Source: Xylaria sp. FL1777 (Eukaryota > Ascomycota > Sordariomycetes > Xylariales > Xylariaceae). Taken from it: a stretch of 64,000 bases of DNA. The stretch covers positions 114,542-178,541 of the forward strand of contig MU400599.1 of assembly GCA_022578965.1 (NCBI GenBank), given 5' to 3'. The notes beneath the pieces are model-generated. The model was not told where the DNA came from, did not search any database, and worked only from the letters and a program-made list of their open reading frames with translations. The position numbers and the translations under genes are program-made. Below are positions 26,225-36,966 of this stretch, piece by piece (positions within the stretch are counted from its first letter, which is position 1; each line of letters begins with the position of its first letter).

Positions 26225-26243
26225 GCCGGCCGGCTCGGCCGGC
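26225..26243. repeat. GC-only perfect hairpin
   Basis: Arms GCCGGCCG and CGGCCGGC are exact reverse complements around the 3-base loop GCT. It is an unusually GC-rich inverted repeat inside AT-leaning intergenic DNA. Confidence 0.8.
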
Positions 26244-28314
26244 ACGGGCGGGCTGACATATAACGTGCCACTTTGCCTGCCGGGGAACCCAGCAGCTTCG
26301 CACTCGGAGCTGAAGTGGTTCTCGTTATCTAGTTATACACTATCCCGAAGGATCAATTAACTATATGCAGCCTTCGTATCGATTTCTAACGTATATGTAG
26401 CTTCGCGACGGATAAAAAAAGTTAAATCCGAATGTCTGACATAGCCACTCGTTAGGGCGAATACATAAATAAATAATATCTCCGCAAGCCATCGGAAGTA
26501 CATAACAGCGAACCCGTCCGCGCCGGTCCACCCCCGCGCTTAGTTTCATGTGCCAACTCGGCCGCATTTCGCGAGCCTGTTTTCTCTGCAGCTGCGACGC
26601 ACGAGGCAAAGTGAGAAGGGGAACTTTGCCACGTGTATGTAGGTGGCGGCTAGACACTTGGGATGGCGGCTGTGACTTTCGCATTAGGCCGCTGTGCAAC
26701 GATAAGATGATGGGGGTCTAGAACCGCCGTCGAGGGCTGATGTCTTTGTGTGCACATGCACACCTAGGTCAGTTAGTACGACCATTGCGCGGCACAGCAG
26801 AGAAGAAACTGTTGGACCAGAAACCCTCTCTATCTAACGTATGTATGTATTTGACATGGAAACTCGGTGTAGCAAAGCCTGGGCTCGGGACCGGCACAAA
26901 GGCTAATACTTGCTTGCCAAGGCGTTATGCATGTTTGTCAATATCCAGTAACTAGGACAATCTAGGGTACAGTCTAGAATAACAAGTGTGCGGCACAGCA
27001 AGGACGCAGCAGATACATGGACAAGTGACGGAGAAAATCTGACACCGAGAAGGAGTGTACGAGAAGGAAAAAAAAGAAAAAAGAGGCGATTGATTACGGC
27101 GTTTATGCTTCCAACCATGAGGTGAGGTAGATAGCATCATGTTATTATGGTATGTAATATGCTCACCGGCGGGAAAACGGGAATTCGGCGTTGAGGCGTT
27201 TCTGTTACACAAGCCGACGGGCAGTCCGGGTGCACCTTGCTACGTTACGTAGCGTATGGGTATGTCTAGACAGTTACAAATCTTGTAGCTAACCTTCAGC
27301 CTTGTCTAGATAGTTGTGAAGTGACTATATTATTAAAGTTGTAGAGGTTAACTAACGAAGTATCCACTGTGAGTGGTGTTACTCATATACTATCCCTCGT
27401 ACCTTTCCACAACACGATTAACTTGCAGTACTAGTCTAACTTATTCTTATTCTTTGTCTAACAGTATTGTTGGTAGATAGCGTAAAATTGAATAGAAGGT
27501 TAATTAAGAGGCGAAACCCCTTCCGCATTTGGGCAAAGAAAAAAACAGCAACACAAAAACAGAAACCAACAGCTAACAACCAACAACAGTAGCAGCAGAA
27601 AATAGCAAGTGTGTTTGTTGATCGACTTATAGTCTAGTTAGTTTAGTATACCATGTGTGTATCTGGTTAGTTAAGCTACTAAGTTAAGGACCGAGCGGCC
27701 GCACCAAAGTGCCGGGAAATTCCGCGGACTTCTGGTTGGGCTTGTATGTCAAAGGATTCGTGGAGGGAGGATTGTGCATGCTTTGGGTCCCTGCGTCTTG
27801 CAAGGGCCTTGCAGCAACTACTGCAGCGAGGCAGCGAGAGCCGAACGACGATCAGCGGAAAAGATGGTTTGTGAACGAGGAAAACAGGGGAAGAAAAAAG
27901 CTTCGTAGTGCAAGGTCGTTTGTTTCACTCTAGGGTTACGATGCAGAGTGAGAGAAAAAGAGACGTAGTAGATTAGAAGCAACGCTGATTTTATTAAACA
28001 GCATACTTGGTCAGCCAAAAATCAAAGCAATGCCCCCGGCTTGAGGGTCTGGTATCTGGATGCAGAAAGAATATTTACAGCGCTAGTCCTTAGTGTCTGC
28101 CCCAACAGCACTATCAAAATCATCGTGACTGTACCCCCATCCGTGACTCCATTTCTGTGCCAGCCAAACCAAGTGCCGTGGCTGATGCGCCGCTGTCGAG
28201 AATTAAGAACCATGCCGTTTCGATTACCGTCATCTCCGAATCCCATCAGTACCCTAACCCATTTTCTTATCGTTTTCCACTGAACGCCTGATTGATGCTC
28301 CATTGATTGTTCGT

Positions 28315-29550
28315 CTAAATACAAAACTTGCGGTCGAGTGACCGAATGGCCCTGACATCCTCTGAGAGCTCGTGTGCGAGAGCTGCAAGGGCTCGCGGAG
28401 AGCTGCTCGCACTATTGTTGCTTGCCGGATTGGCGCTGTTGGGTTCCGAGTTGCTTGGTGTAGGATGTAATAAAATGCTCGATAGGCTCGCCTTTCGGGC
28501 CGAGACACCATTGGAGCTGCATGAGCTAGATGTCTGGGGTGGTGAAAGAGAATGTGTCCTCGGAGGACTAGGGTGACGGGTCAAGGCTGCCATAGTGGGC
28601 AAGGGACCTTGAGGGTTGCGAACGCTGGTCGCGATCCGCGGATCGATTAAGACGGCTTGCGCTGCTTGCACCTGAAGCTGTTGAGACCGGGGAGATCGGC
28701 TCGAGTGTCGGTCACTCATCTGATATGTAGCAGGAGGTGGTAGCCGCTCATAGAGAGGAGAATGGTTTGTTGGCGCAGATGGCGGTAATTGCGTTCTGTG
28801 TGACTGTGGGGGTGGCGCATGAACTTGATGAGCCATCTCAGGCTCATGCTTGGCATATGAGAACGGGGGAGTTTGTCTTGGTGAAGGGGGCCATGGCTCC
28901 CCAGTCCATGCTGGGGCAGCCCAGTACCCGCCATAAGTGCCATGATCTTGAGACCCAGGAGAGTTGGTGTATGGTTGCATGGGTGTTCTCGTCAAGGCCG
29001 GGGGGTTGGCATCGTGTAGACTTGACTCAGGATACATGCCTTTAGCCGGCGTAATATGTCGTAACGAGGGATCCGTGGTAGGTAGAGGAAGATCTGGGGC
29101 CCCAGGGAGCGGTCGAGCGAAGTATGAGATTAGGTGTAGGTGTTGCCCCTGTGATGTTGTGATACTGAAGGATTGTTTCATGAGACCATCTGTCTTATAG
29201 CGATATCCTTCTGGCTCGCCGTCCTGGTCATCCTCACTAAGCCGACCACTGTCAGGTGAGCGTCCTGCCGTCCTACGAGAGGTCCCGAATCCGCTTCCTC
29301 GCTTCCCTTCCATTTCTCGGTATGTGAGAAAGCTTCCAGACACCCGACTAGCGCTCCAGGATTTACCATCAGTCCAGCGTCGCATGCCAGCTTCCCGTTC
29401 ATCCCAGACAAATACAGAGCCAGACCTTATAGACTGTCTCTCCTTTTCTGATAACCGCCTCTGAACCCGAGGTAAAAGGCCGAGTCTGCAGGCTTCGAAC
29501 AGCTTAATAGCGTCTGCGGGTGTCCGCACGTAACCGTTATAGGTTTCCAT
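28315..29550 (-). CDS. pac2: WOPR-domain (Gti1/Pac2 family) transcription regulator, Pac2-like, 411 aa
   Basis: Single exon with a clear ATG (METYNGYVRTPADAIKLFEA). WOPRa occupies about residues 3-85, with LGLLPRVQRRLSEKER, GSVFVWDEREAGMRRWTDGK and SWSASRVSGSFLTYREM. After a Ser/Arg/Asp-rich spacer (86-114), WOPRb covers about 115-146 (GYRYKTDGLMKQSFSI, GQHLHLISYFAR). The rest is Pro/Ser/Gln-rich and disordered, as is usual. WOPR proteins bind DNA in the nucleus and control morphological switching and sporulation. The wording of the first block fits the Pac2 class better than the Wor1/Sge1/Ryp1 class, which I judge from memory of family motifs. S. pombe Pac2 controls the onset of sexual development independently of cAMP. 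Family assignment is very secure and the subclass moderately so. The upstream region is unusually long, as is typical of WOPR master regulators. Confidence 0.92.
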   Translation of the reverse strand: METYNGYVRTPADAIKLFEACRLGLLPRVQRRLSEKERQSIRSGSVFVWDEREAGMRRWTDGKSWSASRVSGSFLTYREMEGKRGSGFGTSRRTAGRSPDSGRLSEDDQDGEPEGYRYKTDGLMKQSFSITTSQGQHLHLISYFARPLPGAPDLPLPTTDPSLRHITPAKGMYPESSLHDANPPALTRTPMQPYTNSPGSQDHGTYGGYWAAPAWTGEPWPPSPRQTPPFSYAKHEPEMAHQVHAPPPQSHRTQLPPSAPTNHSPLYERLPPPATYQMSDRHSSRSPRSQQLQVQAAQAVLIDPRIATSVRNPQGPLPTMAALTRHPSPPRTHSLSPPQTSSSCSSNGVSARKASLSSILLHPTPSNSEPNSANPASNNSASSSPRALAALAHELSEDVRAIRSLDRKFCI

Positions 29551-31540
29551 GATAGAGGTGAGGAGAATGTGTGAACGGATGACCGAATACTGGCAATTAC
29601 TAAGTAAGTGACGATGTTGTGCTACGTCTCGTAGACTGGTACAGCAGCGCTGTTACAATCCCGCCCTCCTACCACGTCGACTCCAATCGAGCCTTAGCCG
29701 TGGGTCATGCAGACGGTCGTAATGTTGACTGTTGGGCAAGATCACCAAAGGCGCCTTGGTGGATTCTGATAATTGGGTCGTCGCTGTAGTCTCAAAAAAG
29801 CAAGGAATTGCAGTTGGACTTGTCGAAGAAAACAAGGATTATCTTGAAAGCGATATAAAGATTAGATGCCGCATATAATTAAGTGCACAACGTGTATCTA
29901 TGAAATGAGAATTAGCAATGCGTGACGCCTGGCGGAAGGTATGTAAAAGGTAGAAATATGGACTCCATATAAAGTTGCGGGCACTTGTTCACTTCTTCTA
30001 CCATCTAAGACACGTGCAACGTCGACGGAGGCGAAAACAGCAATGAGGCGATGACTACACTCCCAACTAAAGCGCTACGTGTAGTAGATCTTGAACCTTA
30101 GATTTTAACCATGGCCACCGGGGCTAGCCGGGTCTGGAAATTGAGGGGACAAATAAGGGTTTTCTATGAGAAAGGAAGTAAGCTGTGTACACTTACTTGG
30201 GGTAGTCTAATGTGAGTCGCAGAATGTCTCCCTTGACAGGAGGTGGCAGCAAACAGTAGGTCGAAACGGTAGGACGCCAAATGATGGTTATATAAGTGTC
30301 GACATGTGGGCTGGATGGTGCCTTAGTAACAGCGATTCGGAGAACACACGATTGGGTGAGCAATGGCTGCTGGCGGGGAAGATGCTCGCTCAGGTAATAA
30401 GCCAATGAGCCAGAATCCGAAGTTGCGTGATACGAGCTGGCCGCGTAACAAAAACCGAGATGCAATTCTGAACAAAGGTTCAAGTCGTTCTTGGGACCAG
30501 GATGCCGTGATCTGTGATCATGTAGCTCGCTAGCTTGCTCCAGGGAAGTGTGCTGCTGGCGGTTGTTCGTGTGTGAGCCGGTAGGCGATCCCAGCAGGAC
30601 GTGTGGGAGCAGACTTCAGTGGGCAGGATGTTGACAGAGAGCGAGGTGTAGAGTTGTGTGAGAGAAGGGTTTAAGGTTGGAGGGTGGTGGAGGCTGTCTT
30701 GAAGCTTAAAGGTAATATAAGCTTCGGAGGTGGTGGTGAGCGCAGCGGCGTTGGCGTGGTGTAGGTAGCGAACCTTAGGCAATGTTAAGTAGGCAGTGTC
30801 GCTAAGTAAATAATAAGTAAGTCGGTCGACATGTCGGAGGTGGTGTTAGCTGCTAGGGTGGCATGGGTAGAGGTAATATAAGTAAGTTAGGTATGTGTGG
30901 ATGTGTGGTGGTGGGTATTGTATGTCGACGTACCGGTACTGCAATTGCAGCCAGAGATCAGTTGGCAGCGAAGTTTGCTGTGGGCCGGTGGTGGTGGTAC
31001 TTTGCGTGCTGAGCTTGGCCTGTTTCCCGAGTCAGAAAACCTCACGCTTGGCTGGCTTGGCGAGGCTTGGTACCTAAGGGAGGTGGGTGGGAGGTGTATC
31101 TAGTACGGCTCTGGCCCAAGGATCGCGGGTGGGTTCAGAGGTACCAACAGGCGTGTAGAGGACACCCGGCACAGCTGCATGCCTTGTACGTGTGGGAGGT
31201 ATGGGAGGTACTGGAGGTACTGCGTAGCGCTTGCTACAGGGGTCGTCAGCGGAGGTAGTTGTACAGCTGCACCTAGCGTGCTCCAGTATGTACGGCACAG
31301 TTTATCCTGGTGCTGGGGACACTGCGCCCTAGATAGCCTGTTATCCCAGACCAGCGTATGTAGTACCTACCTTAGAGTGAGTTGGTGGGGCGCACCAAAG
31401 CATGTCGCATCCAAACCTTGTACGCCATACTGCTGCGTACATGTATACTTATACTTAGCAGTGCAGTAGTAGTATGTGATTCGTACCTACACTAGACTAC
31501 CTACCTGCCGACCTACTACCTATGTCTAGACCACCGTATC

Positions 31541-31620
31541 ATTCATACATACATATGTGTATGATACACACATACACATACATACATTACATATGTACGC
31601 AGTATACTACTACATACATG
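31541..31620. repeat. CATA/CATACA-rich, partly palindromic stretch
   Basis: Alternating CATACA and its complement around a CATATG core, producing a near-palindrome. It includes one TACGCAGTA word at 31596. Confidence 0.65.
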
Positions 31621-31708
31621 GCCTGCTAAGTATAGTACTACTCAAGTCCCTTGCCTTTCCGGAGACGCAGATGTGGCTTGCGATGGGATGGCTCCTGTGA
31701 TCACTACA

Positions 31709-31737
31709 CGACAGACAGACAGACAGACAGACAGACA
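31709..31737. repeat. (GACA)n microsatellite
   Basis: Seven tandem GACA units. Confidence 0.9.
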
Positions 31738-33373
31738 TAGTACGTATCGGTTCCAGCACGTCTTCAGCACGTGCAGCCATGCTCTCCGCCCTTTGTGACA
31801 GGGGGCGTCCGAGACCGTGATCCTCTGCCCACCGAGAGTTGTTATGTTATAAGAGTGAGACAATGAGAGGTTAAGGGACAAAGACAGCGATAAGGTTGTC
31901 GTCATTCTAGCCACTGACAACCGGGGGCGTCTCGTGTGTTTCATCAAAGGTCCATCGATCGACTGAGCGGTTTGCAGCTCTCGCGCCCTTTTCTATCATT
32001 TGGACTTTGGACTTTGGGCATCCTGGCTGGCTGGGCTGGCTTATCAGGCCGTTGGGGCTTTTTCGAGACAAAGCTGAAGGGAAGGCTAGTGCGGTTAATG
32101 AAAGCTGATGGGTTTTCCATATAGTACATACTGTATATACTACCGGTATGGTATTCACACATAGTATACACACATACCAAGTATACCGGTACAGATACAC
32201 GCACAGCTCAAGAAGCAATCAAAAGAAACATGTGCACCCAGGTAGCACACTGCTCTATCTAGGTAACATGTGAGTAATTTCCGCTGTGTCAGGCCGAGAG
32301 ACCAGCAGGTAAGGGAGGATGCTAGTCTTGCTGGTGCGACGAACTACCATACCAACAGTGTTACGAGGCAAAGAGGCACATGAATAAATGAGTTAAGTAC
32401 TTCCATATTGTACCATGCAGGCCTACACTACAGGCGTAGTATTGAATGACTAGGTACCTCTTCGAATCTCGGGTTGTCCCAAGGTTTGCATAGGCATCTC
32501 TTGTATGTAAGCTTAATTAAGCGATCCACCCCACAATACAAGTATACCTAGAACAAAGTTCTGACTTAAGATAGTACCTAGCCGTATACTTCTAGGCAGG
32601 TATTTTGTCCAGATCACGGTTTTACACTAGATGGCGATAGAGTACGGTATACTCGGACTTGCGAATTTGCACCAACAGATAGCGCAGTGCCAAGCCTCGA
32701 CCGGTATTAGCTATAGGCAGATAGTTGTCTATCTAGGGCGGGTGCGTGACTGTGCAAGTACCTGAGTATACGGGGTCCAGGTAGATGTAGGCAGGCCGCC
32801 AAGAAATCGTATAGTACGCACCTGTACTTACTGCGTACGTAGCGGACTTACATCTGTAATCCGTACAACAGCATAGGCCACAGGGTGTAGGTAGTGTAGG
32901 TAGGGTATGGTAGGGTACGGGCTATTAAAAGGGTGGAGTTAGAACTCGAAAACAGGGTGTGGTTGTATCCTATTGGACTGGGTATAGACAGAGGGGTGAA
33001 TGGATTCATTCTGTTAGTGTACCGGTATGCGTAGTGTAGGCAGGGTGAGATGATGGGGGAGCCCATTCTCACTACCGACCGACCTAACAACACACCTGTC
33101 TGGTGTAAGTGTACACCTAGGTGCCGTATTGTACGGAGTAGGTGGCTGTCTGTGGTGGTGTAGGAGGTGTAAGTGGTGTGTGTAAACAGGCACGGCGGCA
33201 TTTACTGCGTAGAATCGACCGCGCCTCCATTTATCTTCTTGTTTAAGGTGAGATCAATACGGCGCAATATATACTGACTCCTTTTAGGTTGCCCGGAACC
33301 AATCAATCCTAACCGGGTTGTTTTTTCCCCTTCCTTCTCCCCCTCAACCCCATACTGCGCAGATACGCTCTCA

Positions 33374-33399
33374 CTGATGGAGATGGAGATGGAGACGAG
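33374..33399. repeat. (GATGGA)n microsatellite
   Basis: Four GATGGA-like units. Confidence 0.75.
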
Positions 33400-34036
33400 A
33401 TGCTACACATGGTTGTTGCCCTCTTTTGGCTATAACCCAATGCAGCTTATGTGCAGTCGACACTCCGAGTTACCCGTTCTGAACGCCCATGGCGGGATGA
33501 GATATTTCCTTTGATTGCATGCTACTCTACCTGAGGCCATGTTGCCAGCCCAGTCTATATATATTGTCCCTCAAAATTACCGTCCGATTACCCCCGCCTG
33601 CATACACGTGTGCATGATCACTACATGGGCAGCATCCTCTTCTGAGTTGGATAGTCTCGATAACCAGGATCCTGAGCCCGATGGAAACAGTCTTGATCTA
33701 AACGGTAACGACATGATTGCTTGTTCCACGTGCTACCTGGAGCAGGTACTACATTGTACGTTTACTATCGTGCGGCCGTAGAAGCAGTGTTGTTGTGTTA
33801 TGACGACGGTATTTATTACTCAGTGCCGCATACTATTCTGGTATGTACTTAATCTGGTTACCCATCATAGGACTTCTTCCACCCCCCCCCCCCATGACTG
33901 CTTCTGAGGCGACATCGATCCTTCCGTGGTCAATGGCTGCATGGATACAGTATCATCCGCTCTTCAGCTCGCGGGCCGAATCTATGTAGGTACAAGTTGG
34001 GGTCCCGCCGCCACCGACGGTATATATATATGTTTA

Positions 34037-36966
34037 TTACTGACTATATTGTATACTACCTCGACCATCAGTCTTCGCAGCGTGGGGGTCGGTGTTTTTG
34101 TTTCTGGTTAATGATAGGACTCCTCTCCCATCGATGTCGACGTCGTCCTCCTCAGTGAAATATCTGCCTTCAAGAGGGTTATTCTGGGACCATGCCGTGT
34201 ATGCAGAGCCATGGCGCAAACACCCAGTTTCAAAGTGGTCCAACAGTTTAACTAGCCCCTCCGCTAACTTCAATCTGAACATCGTTGGTGGCGGAATGGC
34301 ACTTTTCATGTTCCCATTTTCAGAAAAACGATCCAAGCCCCCTTCTGCTAGAGGCGGGTCATCTTGTGGCATGTTGGTTTGTGTGAAACTATATGGCCAC
34401 ACAAACAGCAGTGAAGCTCAAACGCTTCTGGCAATTTCGAACCTATCACAACGGATAGCACCTTGGTTGTGTCACGACTAGTCCTCCTTGGGATCATTGT
34501 GTCTCCCAGGACTGTCGCTTTCGGATAGGTCTTAACCGGATCTGCTGCGAAGAATTTCTCCTTTCGGACAGTCTAATTAGGCGTTACCATGCCTGTCCAA
34601 CATGGCATCGCCTGTCAAGTCTCTACTGACCTTTTTTTTCGGGTATTACCACTCGAAGTTTCCTGTTACACTGCGCAGCTCTATTGGTGAGGCTCCAGAG
34701 TCAGCAAAGAACGTATCAGCAACTTGGCCAGACCTCAACGCGGCAGTCTTTTTTAAGCGCTCAGCATCAGGATGAGCCGAACCACTAACTCTCTAAGGCG
34801 GCATATGGCATTCAAGGGTGGCCTGACTGTAGCAGAGTAAGACTATAATTTTTTTTTAGTAGGGTTCATTCTGGGCGGTCTATCTTTTCTCGTGCAGAAC
34901 TCCATCTACACTATTTTCAATCTCACGCATCTTGCTGTGAGCTGTATACAAGTATTGACCACATGACATGGGGATCAGATGCCACGAGGCATCACGCAAC
35001 TGGGACAGGGCCAATACACTGGCATTTGAAATACCCGAACCCGCTGTCTTGGGTGGTCAAGGGTCATTTCAAATACCCAGAGCCCTGGGACAGTTGATTC
35101 ACCGCTTCGATCCCTCTTGCACTTGCAGTAAGGCTCAAGCTATTTGTGCTGGGATACGGATTGGCCATGCTGTGAAGAAGGATAAGCCAAGGAATGTGCC
35201 AAGCAGTCTGTGGATCTCTTTTAAAATGTATTTGCAGCATGAAGTGTCCGCAAATGCTGAAAGCCTCCTTTCCAGAGCAATATTGATCCCAGGGTTGCAG
35301 TAGGTGCGCCTAGAAGGCCTGGGCTTTATTCGTTTGAAACGGCGTATTACCTTGCAGTATGTCTCCAAATAGGACACAAGCGACAACCGCAGGCCGTCAA
35401 ATACGAGTGTCGTTAGAGTTATCTGGCCCCATTCCAAGAGTTTGTCATCCTCTCCCGCTATCGAATCGAGATAACGATAGAGTTGCTTCACATGAGAGGT
35501 TTCATTATGAGCCCGACGTGCATCACAAGAGTGGTACGCACCAGCCGATTGTAAAAAGGAACGCACCAGGTCTTACTTGTGGAATGCACTGCTCGCCACT
35601 ATTGGTTTCCTCTTGACGAGAAACGAGTTTCGCAACCACCAAGGTGCTTTGCTCATTACTGAACGGGTGACCTATGGGCTTGGAACGGGATCACAGCCGT
35701 TTGACCCACAATCGCTGAATGTACACTAGAAAGAGTAACGTTCGTTGCCGTGGGCAAAGCATAGATAACGGTGTAAGTCGAAAGATCGTCATCATCACCA
35801 CGAGGAGACAGGCATCTAGATCTAATCCTAGCTCTCCAGCAGCGCTTTGTTCTTCGCACGCACAGTGTATCATCTTACTTAAGGGGTCCTTGGTAAAGGT
35901 TGTGTATGTGACGGCACGGCGATCAGAAATGGCTGGCACACCAGTTTGAGGGGGAGGGAATAAGTAATAATTAGAGGCGGACAAGAGGGATTTGAGTTTG
36001 ACAGTGGACCACCCTTGCTGAGGCTGTTAGTGGTGGGCTTCGCTGATGACGAACAGGATGTGGATGTGTCATCAAACGATGCCAGCCGCTGATGGAGTTC
36101 CCACTGGCCGGGGAAGCATTCAAGCTTTTTGACCCGAACCGGGGTGCAGATTCTTACTTGCCGTATGTCTCTTGTATCCTTTGGTTTCTGCCCTGGCGGA
36201 GCTGACGAAGCGCATAGTAAACATCCTGAGCAGCCAGGGGAGAACACTAACCTGGCACCAAAACCGACCATCTACCGTATACACACATGTACTCCGGCCC
36301 CGTTGAAGAAACCACATACCGGTATATGCAATAAATGTCCCGACGACCATCATGCATGCCTGGCCTCTGGAGCACAATGGCCGATCACACGGCACCAAGA
36401 TGGTACTAGGTTAGAAATCTAGCCCCTGATCTTGGACCGTCGAACTTCGTTATGCTGCACTCCACTATCCGGCACTTTTGGTCGTCGTCTTTAACCTGGG
36501 GAGGTACCAAGGTGCCATTTTTGATATTTGAGATTCTGATGTCGCTATCCTCTTTCGTCAGCGGGGATGGGCCCTTGGCGGTCTTGGCAAGCACGAGGAA
36601 ATCTTCGCCTATTGCTTTTTTCAATTTTAAGCATGAGCTTAGGCGCAGTCTCTTCTCCACCACCAAAGCCTAATTATACTACTACTGCGATCACTTTTCC
36701 CTCTCAGAGTCAAGTCTCGGGTGGCCCTCTCCATCAACGGCTACACTATATACACTAAACCCCATAACCCAATCGGTTAACGGCTTGTTTGCACCAAAGT
36801 TTGCGGGCCGATGAACTACCAGATCCCTCAAAATCCTGGTGCTGACCCTTTCGTCCTTGGTACTTGGGACTGTCCTTGCTGGGCAAACAACTAAGTCGAT
36901 GCAAACAGCTAGCTGGCTTGTCTCGAATCGGAATGGGTCATTCTTTTGCCTGGGTCTTTCATGCAA
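34037..36966 (-). pseudogene. Possible decayed multi-exon gene of unknown family
   Basis: Several protein-like segments lie on the minus strand in the same order: 36966-36691, 36666-36406, about 36270-35960, 35566-35340 and 34402-34037. The first two share one frame and are separated only by TGA, TAG, TAG and TAG within about 25 bp. Those stops could come from C-to-T changes in CGA/CAG codons. Segment 1 includes DLVVHRPANFGANKPL and segment 2 includes EDSDIRISNIKNGT. The 35.5-35.3 kb segment reads YLDSIAGEDDKLLEW and ends at a GTAATACG donor-like site. I do not recognise any domain. It may equally be chance open frames in moderately GC-balanced DNA, so confidence is low. Confidence 0.25.

Larger units (their letters stand above)
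17203..28314. other. 11 kb gene desert
   Basis: No frame longer than about 135 codons and none recognisable. The left part (17.2-20.6 kb) is AT-rich with many in-frame stops and may be decayed mobile or duplicated DNA, but I could not match it to any element class. The right part (20.6-28.3 kb) carries microsatellites, a 27-A tract, a GC hairpin and seven of the TACTGCGTA/TACCGGTA words. The segment 27.5-28.3 kb is probably the 3' UTR and terminator zone of the WOPR gene. Confidence 0.45.
29551..34036. other. 4.5 kb upstream region of the WOPR gene
   Basis: No other gene is supported. On the minus strand, 30190-30790 is free of stops over two ~100-codon stretches and is pyrimidine-rich. A strong donor-like CAA|GTAAGTG occurs at about 30197, so a long 5' UTR with an intron is possible. 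Further right lie three TACTGCGTA and several TACCGGTA words, a (GACA)n run (31709-31737) and a CATA-rich stretch (31541-31620). Confidence 0.4.
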
